Notes under the pieces: model-generated
Told to the model about the DNA's origin: nothing
What the model saw: the letters and a program-made list of their open reading frames with translations, nothing else
Database searches by the model: none
Source: Isoetes taiwanensis
Taxonomy: Eukaryota; Streptophyta; Lycopodiopsida; Isoetales; Isoetaceae
DNA length: 64,000 nt
Direction of reading: 5' to 3'
NCBI GenBank assembly: GCA_021234155.1
Contig: JAJEKV010000013.1
Span: forward strand, 16,469,877 to 16,533,876
Made by a program: the position numbers and the translations under genes
Shown here: piece after piece, positions 10,173-21,462 of the stretch
Layout: every line of letters begins with the position of its first letter
Position numbering within the stretch: the first letter of the stretch is position 1

Positions 10173-10261
10173 GGTATAATACACTAATCTTATGAACGAT
10201 AATCAACTACTCTCATGTACTTGAATCGATGTCTTAACTTAGTTTTTTTGTATTTTGTTAG

Positions 10262-11098
10262 GAAGAAATTGAGAATGAAGTGAGCTCGAAGCAGTATATA
10301 GATTTTGGGGTTATGTTGTCATTGGAAGTAGATGATGTTGATACTATGAATGCGTTCATAGAAAACCCTACAAAAAGAAAGCCATCAACTTCCTCAAAGA
10401 GTATCCCATTACGTGATAGAACTCGCGGCAATGGCGTTGCCAAGATTGGAGGGAATGACAATGTTCATCAAAATTGGAATGTACTAGATCATGTCGAAGA
10501 AAATAATCTTCCACCTTCACTAGTCCATTTGGTCCAGCCCTTTACAGATAAAGATCGTAAGAAATTCAATGCATGGCCTAGAGGCAAGCCAATTATTTAT
10601 GGGGAGCAATTTACATATTGGGGGTAGGCAGTACATGATTAAAAATAGTCCGGTCCCTAAGTGGTCTGGCCTGGGATTATATATTATGACTAGTGTGAAA
10701 GTCAAAGATGGTACATTCCTTTTAATGCCATATGTAGGTCCTGAATATAACTCAGACACTTGGCATAAATTGAGTAAGCATCAGTGGCGCATGCTCATCT
10801 ATGGCCTAAATTCAAATGCACGAACAATATCCAAGCCCAGTGACTACGCAAGCTTCACATATATTGATGGTCGTCCTCAGTTGCATGGAAACCTTGCTGC
10901 TTTTATTAATAGCTCTATCGAGAATCCTGAAGCTACCAATTGTGAATTTGTCGAGGCAAACAAAGACCAAGAAGATTTTTTAGCCGTAAAATTGGCGGGG
11001 AGATATATCATGGTTTATGCTATAAAAACTTTGTGTATTGGTGATGAATTGTTCATTGAATATGAATACCAGAGACCAATACCGGAGGTCCTTTGATG
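10262..11098 (+). pseudogene. SET-domain protein encoded inside the CACTA element
   Basis: The exon begins after TTTTGTTAG. The first part (10262-10625) reads to FTDKDRKKFNAWPRGKP then FTYWG; a +1 shift at the GGGGG run near 10620-10624 continues the protein to VL at 11096. The second part shows SET landmarks in order: WSGLGLY (10662 on; the G-x-G cofactor loop), LLMPYVGPEY, then LHGNLAAFINSS (the N-terminal half of the RFINHSC motif, Asn kept, His and Cys replaced), and finally VYAIKTLCIGDELFIEYEY (the GEEL-x-Y-D-Y motif with its tyrosines). SET proteins are S-adenosylmethionine-dependent lysine methyltransferases, usually acting on histones. Loss of the NHSC cysteine and absence of visible pre-SET or post-SET cysteines make activity uncertain. 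It lies in the same orientation and between other CACTA exons, which suggests capture by the transposon. Confidence 0.65.
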
Positions 11099-11339
11099 AT
11101 GTCTCAAATTACTCATATAATTTTTGTCGGAATGCACCATTTTTCTTCTTCTTCTTCGAATTCTTCTTCTTCTTCTCTTGGAATGAGATTGCACATATTG
11201 AAGATAAATGTGTATTATATCTTCAATATATGCTTTGATTATGACATAAAATTTTATATTTCGTTCGTTATTAAATGCTTAAAATTTAACAAACACGGGC
11301 TCTCAATGTATGTATCAATCACGATATATTTTCGTTTAA

Positions 11340-11674
11340 TCTGACGTGCGGGGTAGGCAAGTGGATATAAGACCACATCCAAGCGTACTGAATTGGCGAC
11401 ATCAAAAGTCATTGTGGATAGCAGAATTAGAATACATTGAGCAGTATGGTACAAACATGGGCACAACGCATAATGAAGAGTACAATGATGAAGATGAACA
11501 GGAATACGATGATGAAGATGATGACAATGCCCCTATGGATTAACTTCATGGAAGTTGAGGAACCCATAGCCGACATGTTAGATGCATTTGGCCCAATCTT
11601 CGACAACGACCTAGATGATGATATAAATACTCCTAACGATGGTCATGAAGATCACGTTTTATTGAGGAGGCGAT
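11340..11674 (+). pseudogene. Acidic linker exon of the CACTA protein
   Basis: Two overlapping frames read WRHQKSLWIAELEYIEQYG, an extremely acidic stretch with EDEQEYDDEDDD, and then FMEVEEPIADMLDAFGPIFD and NDLDDDINTPNDG. The frame change around 11,540 must be an indel. It leads directly into the ALYPGASIS start of the TNP2 homology, so it is probably the N-terminal acidic arm of the transposase. A TTC repeat lies at 11,143-11,176 just upstream. Confidence 0.45.
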
Positions 11675-14660
11675 AAAGCATTATATCCAGGTGCAAGCAT
11701 ATCTAGATTGACGACATCTTTATTGATATTAAACCTTCAAGCCAAATTCAAATGGAGCAATGCCAGTGTTACGGCTTTGTTAGAGTAAGTACAATTGCAA
11801 TCACTTGACTTATTGAATTTGTAGTTGAATGTATACGTAAAGGTCTGTTTTATACAGGTTATTGCAAGAGAAAATAGAGAAAATACTCCCACAAGGGAAC
11901 ACTATGCCCAAAAGTCGCACTGAAATAAAAAATATATTGGCAGCTACTGGTTTAGGCTACCATAAGATTCACGCTTGTCCAAATGATTGCATGGTATATT
12001 ATCCGGATGACATCTACAAGAACACAGAAACATGCCCTAAATGTGGTGCCTCTAGGTACAATGCAGATGCCAAGGGAAAGACCGTCCCCGATGAAGGTGG
12101 TTCAAGCTACTTTCCATTGATCCCTCGATAAGGCTATTGTTTCGATGTGAATCTCTAGCTTCGCCTCATGGGTTGTGTGCCGCTAATGCGCCGAGTGACA
12201 ATGTAATTCGCGGTTAGTGACTGCAAGCAATGGAAGCATATTGATGAAACATGGCGAATTTGGAAGAGAGCCACCAAATCTGATTAGGGTTGGTAAACGG
12301 ATGGTGTTAATCCTTATGGACGCCAATCGGCCGCGTGGTCAACTTGGCCAAAGAGTGTTGATCAACTATAATTTACCACCGTGGTTACTCATGAAGACTA
12401 GCCATTTAATGGTAGTACTATTAGTTCCAGGACCGAAGAAGCTTCGGAAAGTCTAGATCCATATCAAAAAAATAGTTATTGATGAGCTTTTGACATTGTG
12501 GAGTGAAGGTATTGAAGTTTACGATGTCTCAAGAGAACTTCGTCTTTGAAGCGAAGATTTACCTTGAGAGCAATCTTAATGTGGACAACGAGCGATTGGC
12601 TGGTTTGTATGAACTCTCGGACTCCAAGTGTCCTGGATATGCGATGTCACTTGTGTGGGTTTAAATAGTTGAACTCTCACGGCCAACGGCATTGCACAAA
12701 AATGTCTATGCAAACTTCAAGAGATATCGCCAATGGAAAATCGACTTACACGAGGTCCAAGAGAAAAACATTGCAATCAAGAGCCTCCCAAAAGGTTGAC
12801 AATGAGAGATTGGGGTAACATGTGGGATGCAGCTGAAGGAAATAAGGTTAAGGGAATGAAGTGGAAAGCATCCTTCTTCCTTCTACCCTATTGATGAATT
12901 GAAGATCCATCATCTTCTTGATCCCATGCACATCTTTAAAAACGCTTTTGCCTATTTGGAAGCATGTCAACGGACGTGAAGGGACACTGATGCAATCGAC
13001 GAGAAGATCTACAAGAAGTCGGATCAAAATCTAAAAGCATGGTTAAATGTCAAAGAAGGAATAAGGCCACAAGTGGATTGGATCGTGCCTAGAAAAATGT
13101 ATGAAACCCGCTCGAGAAGCGATCAAGGCAATAAAGACTCCGGCAGATATATGCATTCGCTATGTAATTGTTTCTCTAACGAAGGGGAGTTAACCGGGTT
13201 GAAATCTCATGATTGGCATAAGATGTTGCAGTTTGTTATGCCTATTGTTCAGGGAGGGGGTCGCCGCCCTACGGTCCACTACATGCAATATGTCTCCTAT
13301 CGAGTTTTCCAGGTGTTCGATGCATTTAGAAAACACTCGATGCTGAACTCTCTAACTTTTTTCTTTCTTAAATGATATTTAGATGGATTACAAGGAAGGA
13401 GATACCGACAAAATGAAATTGCGACATGCGAACTAAGGTCGTTGGAGGCATGTTGTATGCTAGAGAAAGAATTCCCAACAAGTTTTACGGACATACAAAC
13501 TCACTTACTAGTGCATTTAGTGGATTAAGTAGAGCTTGCGTGCACACAACAAATCCTAGATGGATGTTTTTATAGAACGCTTTCAAGGTCCCGGCGACTT
13601 CAGACGCCAGAAGGCAAGGCCGAGGGTTGCATGGCCGAGGGTTGGTTAGCACGAGAGTCATTATTCTATGTCACCGAAGTTCTTGGTCGATCTACACCCC
13701 AATGCTCCAACGATTATGGACCGATGAAGACACTCCAACTATAATTGAGAAGTTCGAAGGAAGACCACGTAAGAAATTGTTCACACTAGAAGAACAGTAA
13801 AAGTCAATAAGTTTCTCATCTACAACTCCACTCCCATGGAGAAATGGATAAAAAATACGAGGAAGAGAAAAAAAAAAGCCAAAGAGATGAGGGAGAGAAG
13901 ACGCTATCGATAAAAGAATCGCAAACAACCACTTCCAGATCATCTAGGGGTCCCGCCAAGTGAGATAAACAATAAATGGCTGCTCGAACAACTAGAGATG
14001 GCAAGGCAACGCATATAACATGTTTCTAGCGAAGAATTTGCATATGCTAAAGGCGTGTCACTATTTGTAAGTGCAACTTAATAGCATATAATTCAACGAG
14101 TTTCGCTTCGTTATTTTGAACATTTGTTCCTTTACTTTGTAGTATAATTCATATGCATCAATATGGTCTTAAAGGTGCTCACTTTCGACGACAAAGTGTG
14201 GATCATGGCAAACGACTTATGATTGTGGTATATCGGCAAAGTTTAGTACGCTTTGCCGTGGTAGTGCGCACTCAAAACCCAATCGAGGCAATGTTGGAAT
14301 GGATTGGTACTATAAAGACTATCATGGAGGTTGATGTCGGTAGTGCATTCAAAACAATGTTGTTTGATGCCGAATGGTTTGATCTTTGTGTATCGGTGCT
14401 CATGCCACGATACGCATAAAGATCCGAAAGTGGCCTGTATTCACTAGATTCAACTCGGCTTATGCATCGTGGTCAAGACACACTTTCGTGAGGGTTGAGC
14501 AATGTGAACAAGTATGTTTACTTGGATGCAATAAAATTTATATATGTCATTAACAAAGGAACTAATGTAATAGAGGTTTTGTAGGTCACCTTAGTTCCGG
14601 ATCCTTTGCAAGATCACTGGTGGTTCGTAGTTCCATGTAAGGCTCGCCTCCCGCATATTT
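11672..14660 (+). pseudogene. tnp2: TNP2-type CACTA transposase, broken by stops and frameshifts
   Basis: Homology to plant En/Spm TNP2 can be followed across the region in changing frames: ALYPGASIS...FKWSNASVTALLE (to 11784), a clean 73-bp intron (11785-11857), then TGLGYHKIHACPNDCMVYY, CPKCGASRYN and YFPLIPR. Next come KQWKHIDETW, YNLPPWLLMK, LLVPGPKK, IDELLTLWSEGIEVYD and LLDPMHIFKNAF. After that LTGLKSHDWHKMLQ-VMP represents the DUF4218-like part, and IGTIKTIMEVD with MLFDAEWFDL followed by VTLVPDPLQDHWWFVVP represents the DUF4216-like C-terminus. The family cuts and pastes CACTA elements in the nucleus. Stops and at least six frame changes make this copy non-functional as read; many are single-base indels. 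Confidence 0.8.
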
Positions 14661-15351
14661 GAAGGTGAAGAAGAGATGGCTACGAATAGGGGAGGTTGGG
14701 GGTTGGGGGCAGACTATTGTCATGATAGAAGACTACCATCGATTGAACCTTCATTACTTTATTATGATTATTATATTTTCTTCCCACATATGAATAAGAA
14801 AATACTTTGGCATGCTAATTTGTGTATACTACAAAACCATATTAGGCAACATTAGTATTGCAACTTCGGGTTATCATAGACATTTATGCCAAGTTAATTG
14901 GCATCCTAGTATAGACCTATGGCTTGCAAGCGCGATCGGGGGCAGTTCTACATACAGTTGAGTACACGCTTTTATGTTTAATTAATCATAAAATGTGAAG
15001 ATTCCCTTCAAAATGCAAGATTCATATACAAAAATCATATATGTATTCCCTTCAAAATACAAAATTCATATAAAAACCCATACACAATTCAAATACACAA
15101 AACAAAGTGGATGCAAGGCACATCTAGTGGTATATCAAAGATCCAGCAGGATCCACTGGCAGTTCAAGGTGCTCGGACGGTGATTTCCCTCCACCCTCAC
15201 GTAACAAGCCTCCCGGCATGGAATCCAAGCCCTCGCAGGTGTCAAGTTTCCCCAAGGAATTCATGTAACGAGCACTTCCCGCGATGCCCCGGTTGGTCTG
15301 GTGCAACTTTTGAAAGTAGGGCTTCAAAGAATGTTTCCTTCCCAAAGGCCC
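14661..15351. other. 3' part of CACTA element, non-coding as read
   Basis: This holds two short direct repeats (ATTCCCTTCAAAAT-CAA-ATTCATAT at about 15,001 and 15,046). On the minus strand there is a possible continuation of the Ser/Pro-rich ORF described next, with NSLGKLDTCEGLDSMPGG near 15,200-15,260. Confidence 0.4.
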
Positions 15352-15792
15352 CTATCCTCTAGCATAATGGCTGGGGCACAACGAGCTCACCATGCATTTC
15401 TTCGTGCACTCGAGCCTCAGATTGAGGGAAGGTTCCGCCTCCAAAGAATGCGAAGCAGGTCTTTCTTGCCCCCTATCACGCAGCTTTGTCATGGCTTGCT
15501 TGAACTCCGCCTTTCTTGGGTTAGGGGTTCGCTCTAGCCACTCGGGACCGAGAGGCGCCGTGTGTTCCGCCAGCCGCCGTGACGGGCTCGGTGCGGCATC
15601 AAGCTGGCATGCATCAGGAGAAGCGGCCATGGCAGATGTAGGTGAGGAGTCTCGACTTAAGGAGGAGGAGGAGGAAGCCGAGGGGGCAGGGAGCAGAGGG
15701 GACTGAGGGCTATGAGAAGCTGGAGGACTAATAGGGCAAATATATGGCATCTCAAAGATACCTAAAACAAAACAAATTTCAGACGACGTCAT
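15352..15792 (-). CDS. Antisense Ser/Pro-rich ORF near CACTA right end
   Basis: This is a 146-codon open frame with an ATG at 15792. It starts with MTSSEICFVLGIFEM, then a low-complexity segment (PSASSSSSLSRDSSPTSAM, residues about 37-55), then a charged C-terminal half with EWLERTPNPRKAEFKQAMTK at residues about 84-103. It starts within the AAACGACG motif block and runs inward, opposite to the transposase. It may be a second, convergent element gene such as a TNPA-like accessory protein, or it may be chance; the minus frame is unusually GC-rich and free of stops. No domain was recognised. Confidence 0.35.
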   Translation of the reverse strand: MTSSEICFVLGIFEMPYICPISPPASHSPQSPLLPAPSASSSSSLSRDSSPTSAMAASPDACQLDAAPSPSRRLAEHTAPLGPEWLERTPNPRKAEFKQAMTKLRDRGQERPASHSLEAEPSLNLRLECTKKCMVSSLCPSHYARG

Positions 15793-15885
15793 ATAGTCAA
15801 AGAACGCTATTATAGACGCTAAACGACCTTTAAACGCCGTTAAAACGACGCCTATACGCCTTTAAAACGACGCCTCGTTCTAAAA
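15783..15885. repeat. Probable right subterminal repeat of the CACTA element
   Basis: AAACGACC, AAACGCCGTTAAAACGACG and AAAACGACGCC recur within about 80 bp. They echo the left-end AACGACG motifs but are less palindromic. Confidence 0.5.
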
Positions 15886-16984
15886 AGTCATCGGCCGGCT
15901 TTCATTTTTCCCATTTCTTTTATGATTTGAGTATTGCGAAACCATCCCTGGATCCTAGTTTTTCATTGCGCTTATTGTGAGTTTTTTTTTTCTTTATTGC
16001 TTTTGGGATACATGGCCATGGAAGGTATGCTTTGACGCTTGAACCAGATTCCGGGAGGAGATGAGGATTCAAGAGCAGAGAGATATGGAACCCTGCCTCA
16101 CAAGTAAGTAAGGCTACACTCGTAGTTTATACACTTTATTGTATTTTATCTATTTCTAATCTATAGCTTGGTGTAGGAGCCGCCGAGGGCATGAGAAGGA
16201 AGGGAATCCTCCGCGGAACCCCTCCTCCACCGAAGATGAGGACTATGAAACAACGATCCATCGGATGAAAGTGTTAAAAGAAGTATGTGATTGGTGAGAA
16301 GGCATCCGACAAATTGCTAGGAACCGGTGAGTTGCCTAGCATGATGAGGGTGCTTCTTGAAAAGATGGTCGTGGTTTGGAAGCACCACAGAGAAAACAAA
16401 GATTAACATGATACTAGCTGCCGACATATGCATGGTATTGATGAATTACATACTTGACATGGAGCTATGGTTCAAAGGGGATGGACAAGTGGAGGACTTC
16501 ACGATAGAAACCATAAGCCAAGCTCAGGGAGGAGTATGTGAATTGTTCAAGTGATCTTTTGTTCAATAAACCTATGTTTTGTACATTGTTATATTTTCTC
16601 TTGTGTACAATCTAGCATTGATACATATGCATGAACATGATCTGAAGGATTCTTGAAGATATTTTGCATTCTTTTGTTGGATATATCGCCTTCTTCATTC
16701 GATTGGCCATTTTGAGCCCGAGGTTTTCGCGACATTTCGACTTGAATTTGAGTAGAACCAAATTTCCGAGATTATTTGTGGTTTGGACTCTCCCTGTAGC
16801 TCTTACAAATGGGACACTTCCATGTTCTAAATCTTTCAAATGCACATTCTTAGAAGTTTAGATGGCCCAGTCGCCTTTTGATTTTTTCTCCAACCCCGGT
16901 GATAGAAGCGACCACTAAATTTATGTTTTCTTTGTGGCTTGAAGTCAACCGCATCTTCCAAATCTTCCAAATCAGGGGGTTGCC
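15886..16984. other. Right flank of CACTA element; transposon-like exon remnants
   Basis: Fragments at 16,200-16,553 read GNPPRNPSSTEDEDYET and, in another frame, TEKTKINMILAADICMVLMN. Their layout (Pro/Asn-rich, then an EKT-containing helix) recalls the first CACTA ORF at 8620. They could be the 5' part of a second related element. Otherwise no gene is seen. Confidence 0.3.
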
Positions 16985-18027
16985 TCGCGAACGGGCTGCC
17001 CCGACGGTTCTAATGCTAACCTTTTGACCTAGACCTTCTCCAAAAATTCCGAAAATTGGGGTCGTTGTGGCCGGAGATGAATTAGGGATCCAAATGGCAA
17101 AAAATCAGAATTTATTTTCGTGCAATGCATTAATTATGAATTTAATCGTAGGTTGCCACCGCAAAGCCCCCGGACTTCTAATTGCCACATCCGGGAGGGG
17201 ACAGGTCCAAACTCCGATTCCATCAGTTCCCCCTTGCTATGCGTTCGGCCGCAGCTTCGCCACGTCGTTCGGCAGCGGACTAGGACTCGGCCCCCAAAGC
17301 GTAAACCCTTCTAGAGCCTCGCAACTCCACGTGTTTCACGTTGAGGCCCCTCTCCATGTCGGATCGGTAGGGACCCCAGCGACGTGTCTTGAAGTGGAGT
17401 TGGGGTGTTGGCCTTGGGCGGACCCTAAAATCCCTCCGAGGAGGCTGCTTTCCCCAAATTTCCTCTCCCTAAGGCCCCGCAGGGGAAGAGCGGGCAACCT
17501 CCCTCTCCGGGAACCACGATTTGGCTCTGCCAATGGACTCGAACGTTGACATTGCTCGAAACCAAGTTCCGCGGCCAAGCACTGGGACTTCGGCCCCCAA
17601 AACGTAACCCTTCTAGAGCCTGGCAACCCACGGCGTTCACGTTTGGAGGCCCTCTTCTTGTCGATTCGGCGGGACTTTCGCCATGTCTTTAGCGGAGTTG
17701 GGGTGTTGACGCCAGAGCCTGGACACTAAAAATCCCTCGGGAAGCCGCTTGCCCGAATTTCCCTCTCCCCGAAGGCCACAGGGGAAGGGGCAACCTCCCC
17801 GTGACCGGGACGGCCGCCAATGGACTCGAATGCCGACATTGCCCTGGGGATCAAGTTCCCGCGGGCAAGACTGTGGACTCGCCCCCAAACGTAAACCCTT
17901 CTAGAGCCCCGGGCAACCCATTGTGGTTTACGTTTGGAGGCCCCTCCTGATCGATTCTGCCGACTTTGGCGCCATGTCTTGAAGTGGAGTTAGTGTTGAC
18001 GCCAGAGCGGACACTAAAATCCCTCCC
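16985..18027. repeat. GC-rich tandem array, left block
   Basis: A module beginning near CCCAAAACGTAAACCCTTCTAGAGCC recurs at about 17,298, 17,597 and 17,887, giving a period of about 295 bp. Each copy contains TCTTGAAGTGGAGTTGGGGTGTTG, CCTAAAATCCCTC and CCAATGGACTCGAA. The left part (16,985-17,160) has the GACCTAGACCTTCTCC and GATGAATTAGGGATCC module that belongs to the 1.05-kb unit found again at 22-25 kb. No credible coding was seen. Confidence 0.8.
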
Positions 18028-18454
18028 TGCTGAACCCGGGTTCCCGGCCCCAGGCCAACACCTATATAAATTCAATTGAACACCATAGCCAAGAAATCCA
18101 AAACTTGCACTAAAATTTCATCTTCACTAATGTAAATCGACATATACATTTCCTTGCAAGGGACCTTCAATTAAATATGGAGGGGCTGCACACACCCCTT
18201 GGAGCACCGCCACCATGCTCCAATGAAGAACGTGAAGGAAGAGGAGGAGAGAGTATCTCCTCAAATTATTTATGCTTTACACTATAAATCTCCACCATTA
18301 TTTTCCACCTCTTCATCACAACCATCAATTTTGCCTCTTCATCTTAATCATCCACTTCCCACCACTTAATCCAAGCCCTTAAACCTAACCATTATTATAT
18401 GCCCCAAATATGCTCAAATGGTCTAAAACATGTTGAACCACTTGTGGTTCAACA
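18028..18454 (-). repeat. LTR copy A (427 bp)
   Basis: It begins TGCTGAACCCGGG (one change from TGTTGAAC) and ends GTGGTTCAACA. The end forms a perfect dyad GTTGAACCAC-TT-GTGGTTCAAC. Confidence 0.7.
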
Positions 18455-19816
18455 TTATGCCTAAAAAGAAGCGTGTAGGCCCCTCGCCCAACACATAATA
18501 TAGCACTTAAGATACATTATGAAATTACATAGAAATGAGTCAGCACATCCACACGCCAGACTGGCTACTTTGGCTCGACCACGTGTGGATAACCATACTC
18601 AACAAGTCAAACAAAGGTACTCCCAACGCCCATGATCGGCTCTATCGGGTTTCGGGTCCACGCGAATAAACTCCTTGGCAAAATAATAATGTAATAAAGT
18701 TCTATAAAATAGCATCATTAGTGCATGTCACACGTTACCTTAGGGTGTCCCAACAAGAACCATGGGGTGCCCCAACAAAAACCATGGGGAATATCGCGAA
18801 TAGCAAACAAAGGAATTATTGGCCGGTGTTAGGCTAAAACCGTGGGGGTGCCCCAAAGACTTATCCGCAATAAAACACGGTGTCCGGGCAATGATCAAAA
18901 AGGTCGTGCAATGGTCGAAGGAAGGAAAAATTGATTTTTAGGGTTAGGATTCACGATGGCCCCGGCAAACTGCGGCAAAGCCGAGGATAGAAAAGCGTGA
19001 TGCGGGCAAAGATTGAATCGCGGGGATGGAGCGTTGAAGCAAAAGGCTACGGTTAGGTTTTTAGGATCGAGAACGAGGCAAAGCTTTTCTTAGATTTCGG
19101 CAAGGGGACGGGGCGAGTCGGGCAGAATTTTGGAAGTGAAAGAGTTGTCCGCAAGAAAATAAAAAATAAAGAGAAGCCGGAGATAAGATTTGATGGATCT
19201 TGCAGATGATGGGAGACTTGCTTTGTACCTGTCCCGCCGGCAAAGCGCATAAGAATCACTTTAAAGAGGATGCAAAGAAAACGCATGGCCTGGGCGAAGG
19301 CTGGGGCCAGATTTAGATATTCAAAGGTTAGACAGTAAAGAAGAAGGCGCGATTTGGCGCATTGCGACATGCTCAGAAATAAAATGACGTAAAAAGCAAA
19401 TAAAAGAAGGCGTAATCAGCAAGACAATGTCTTGACAAAGAATTTTGCGTGATGACTAGATAAGAATCAATTTCCGCCACATATATGCGTACATCTTCAC
19501 TATTTTTCACATAAAACGTAAAGCCGATGAGCTTTTGTTTTGCTATTGGGACCGAACTCCTAAAAAAAAAAAAATCTTCAAACAGTAAAAGCTCCATCCT
19601 CAAGCTTTGAAATTATATGCATTATCCGCTATTTAAGAATGAAGTGCCTCGAAGAAATTCTTCGGATAGAGCTCCATCCACGGTGCTTTGAAAATCATCT
19701 CAGGTTGTCGCGGACAAGCTTCAACCATGCTCAGATCCGGGCTTCAATAAATTGGCAACCAAGCTTCTAATGGGAAGAAACCCCATCAAAAGACCAGTCC
19801 CACCAGAGTGCCATAA

Positions 19817-20244
19817 TGTTGAACCCGGTTCCCGGCCGGCCAACACCCATATAAATTCAAATGAACACCATAGCCAAGAAATCAAAACTTGCACTAAAAA
19901 TTTCATCTTCACTTGAAAATCGATACAAATCATTCCTTTACCAAGGGGACCTTCAATTCAAAATATGGAGGGGGCCACACCCCTCCTTGAGCAACGCCAC
20001 CATAAACAATGAAGAAGAAGCGTGAGGGGAAGAGGAGGAGATAGTCTCCTCAACACATTTAAGTTTTTTTCGATAAATCTTAGCCAACCATTATATCCCA
20101 CCTCTTCATCATAACCTCGTTACTGTGCCTCTTCATCTAACCTTCAACTTCCACCCTTAATCCCAACCGCCAAAATCAACCATTGCAATATGCCCCAAAT
20201 ATATTGGCCTACAAAAAACATGTTGAACCACTTGTGGTTCAACA
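19817..20244 (-). repeat. LTR copy B (428 bp)
   Basis: It begins TGTTGAACCCGGTTCCCGG and ends GTGGTTCAACA. It aligns along its whole length with copy A, including CACCTCTTCATC and TATGCCCCAAATAT. Confidence 0.75.
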
Positions 20245-21462
20245 TTATGCCACTAAAAGACGCGGGCGATTCCCATTAACATATAACATAGCACTTAAGA
20301 TGCATTATGAAGTACACATAGAGAAATGAAATTTTATCCACACCCTCAAAGATCGCTACTTTTAACACAGGACCACGGTGGATAACCATACTCAACAAGT
20401 CCAAGAAAGGGTACCAACGTCCGCACCGCTCTTGTGGCTCGTCCCCACGCAATAACACTCCTTGGTAAAATAAATAATAAAGTTCTATAAAATAGCATCA
20501 TTAGTGCATGTCACACATTAGCAAAACCTTAGGGTGTCAAATAAGAACCGTGGGTGCCCTAACAAACCATGGGGAATATCCTTAATGCTTGAGAAGGAAT
20601 ATCAATGATCAAGTGTTGGACAAAAACGGGGTGCCCCAAAATAATTGGCTCTTAAAATAATGTTTACGCAATATCGAAAAAGAGGAAAAATAAGACTTTT
20701 AGGGTTAGGCATGCGGGTTGAATGCATCGGGGAAGGCATGCGGTGGATCGAAAGAAGAGGCAAAATAGAATGAGGTATGGTAGGGGTGAAACAATGGCGA
20801 TGGGGTGTAAGGTTTCGCTATGGCATCCAAAGGCTTTCGTGGTCAGTTTCAATATCTACTACGATTGTCGGGCAGAGCGTAAAGCGATAACAAGTGGAGG
20901 TGGATTCGCAAAAGAGCTCAAGACCGCGAGTAGAGAGACATGCAAGAAAAAACTCATTTCTCACTTTTTTTTTTTTTCTCGTTTGCAGATCCGGCAAAAG
21001 AAATGAAACAGTTATGAGGCAAGTAATAGAGAAAGTATCGAGCAAAGGAACAGATTCAAGCAAAGGATATGACATGAATGCCTAGATATAGCAAATATTT
21101 ATCAAGAGAGAAAAGAAGCAATCGTGAAAAGCACAAAATGATTTGGAGAAAGGGCTGGCAATTCTCAATAAGATGAACCAACAATCCATTTGGCTTGCTT
21201 TTGGTAGAAATCAAGAAGAGAATGACTGAGAAATATATGAAGAGTACTGATAGAGAAAACATATACAATCACCTACAAATGTAGTGGTTTGAGTCTTCAA
21301 GAAAACACGTTGCTGCACCTTAACTCATAAGATTCATATGGGCTTCTACAAAATATTCTCGTCAGATCTACTTCCATCATTAAACCTTGAATTCTTCTTC
21401 AACCATAGCTTATTGGGGAAGAAACACGATCTAAAGACCCGAAGTCCCACCGAGTGCCATAA

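Larger units (their letters stand above)
7932..15885 (+). mobile_element. Decayed CACTA (En/Spm) transposon carrying a SET-domain gene
   Basis: The left terminus is CACTACAAGGG at 7932, the canonical CACTA start. Subterminal palindromes of the ACGTCGTTnAACGACGT type follow at 8018-8475 and 9068-9260. AAACGACG motifs recur at 15,800-15,880 and mark the probable right subterminal region. Between them lie exons for a proline-rich N-terminus, a C-x-C-x2-C segment, a SET domain, an acidic segment and a TNP2-type transposase ending in DUF4218- and DUF4216-like parts. That transposase order is typical of plant CACTA elements. I did not find the matching right terminus (expected ...CTTGTAGTG) or a 3-bp duplication of ATC, so the right border is only approximate. 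Several frameshifts and stops imply that this copy is inactive, unless they are base-calling errors. Confidence 0.8.

Noticed and set aside
14153..14419. Stand-alone gene of 88 codons
   Set aside because: Its sequence (IGTIKTIMEVD...MLFDAEWFDL) fits the DUF4216-like C-terminal part of the CACTA transposase, so it is part of that broken gene.
17067..17549. 160-codon ORF in the GC-rich array, and similar ORFs at 22-25 kb
   Set aside because: They are open because of high GC content. The frames are not conserved between repeat units, which differ by indels.
18432..18454. Helitron 3' hairpin (GTTGAACCAC-TT-GTGGTTCAAC, with CCCTAA following at 21,952)
   Set aside because: The hairpin lies at the very end of a TG...CA-bounded repeat present three times, without the short spacer and CTRR end expected of a Helitron. 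An LTR explains all copies.
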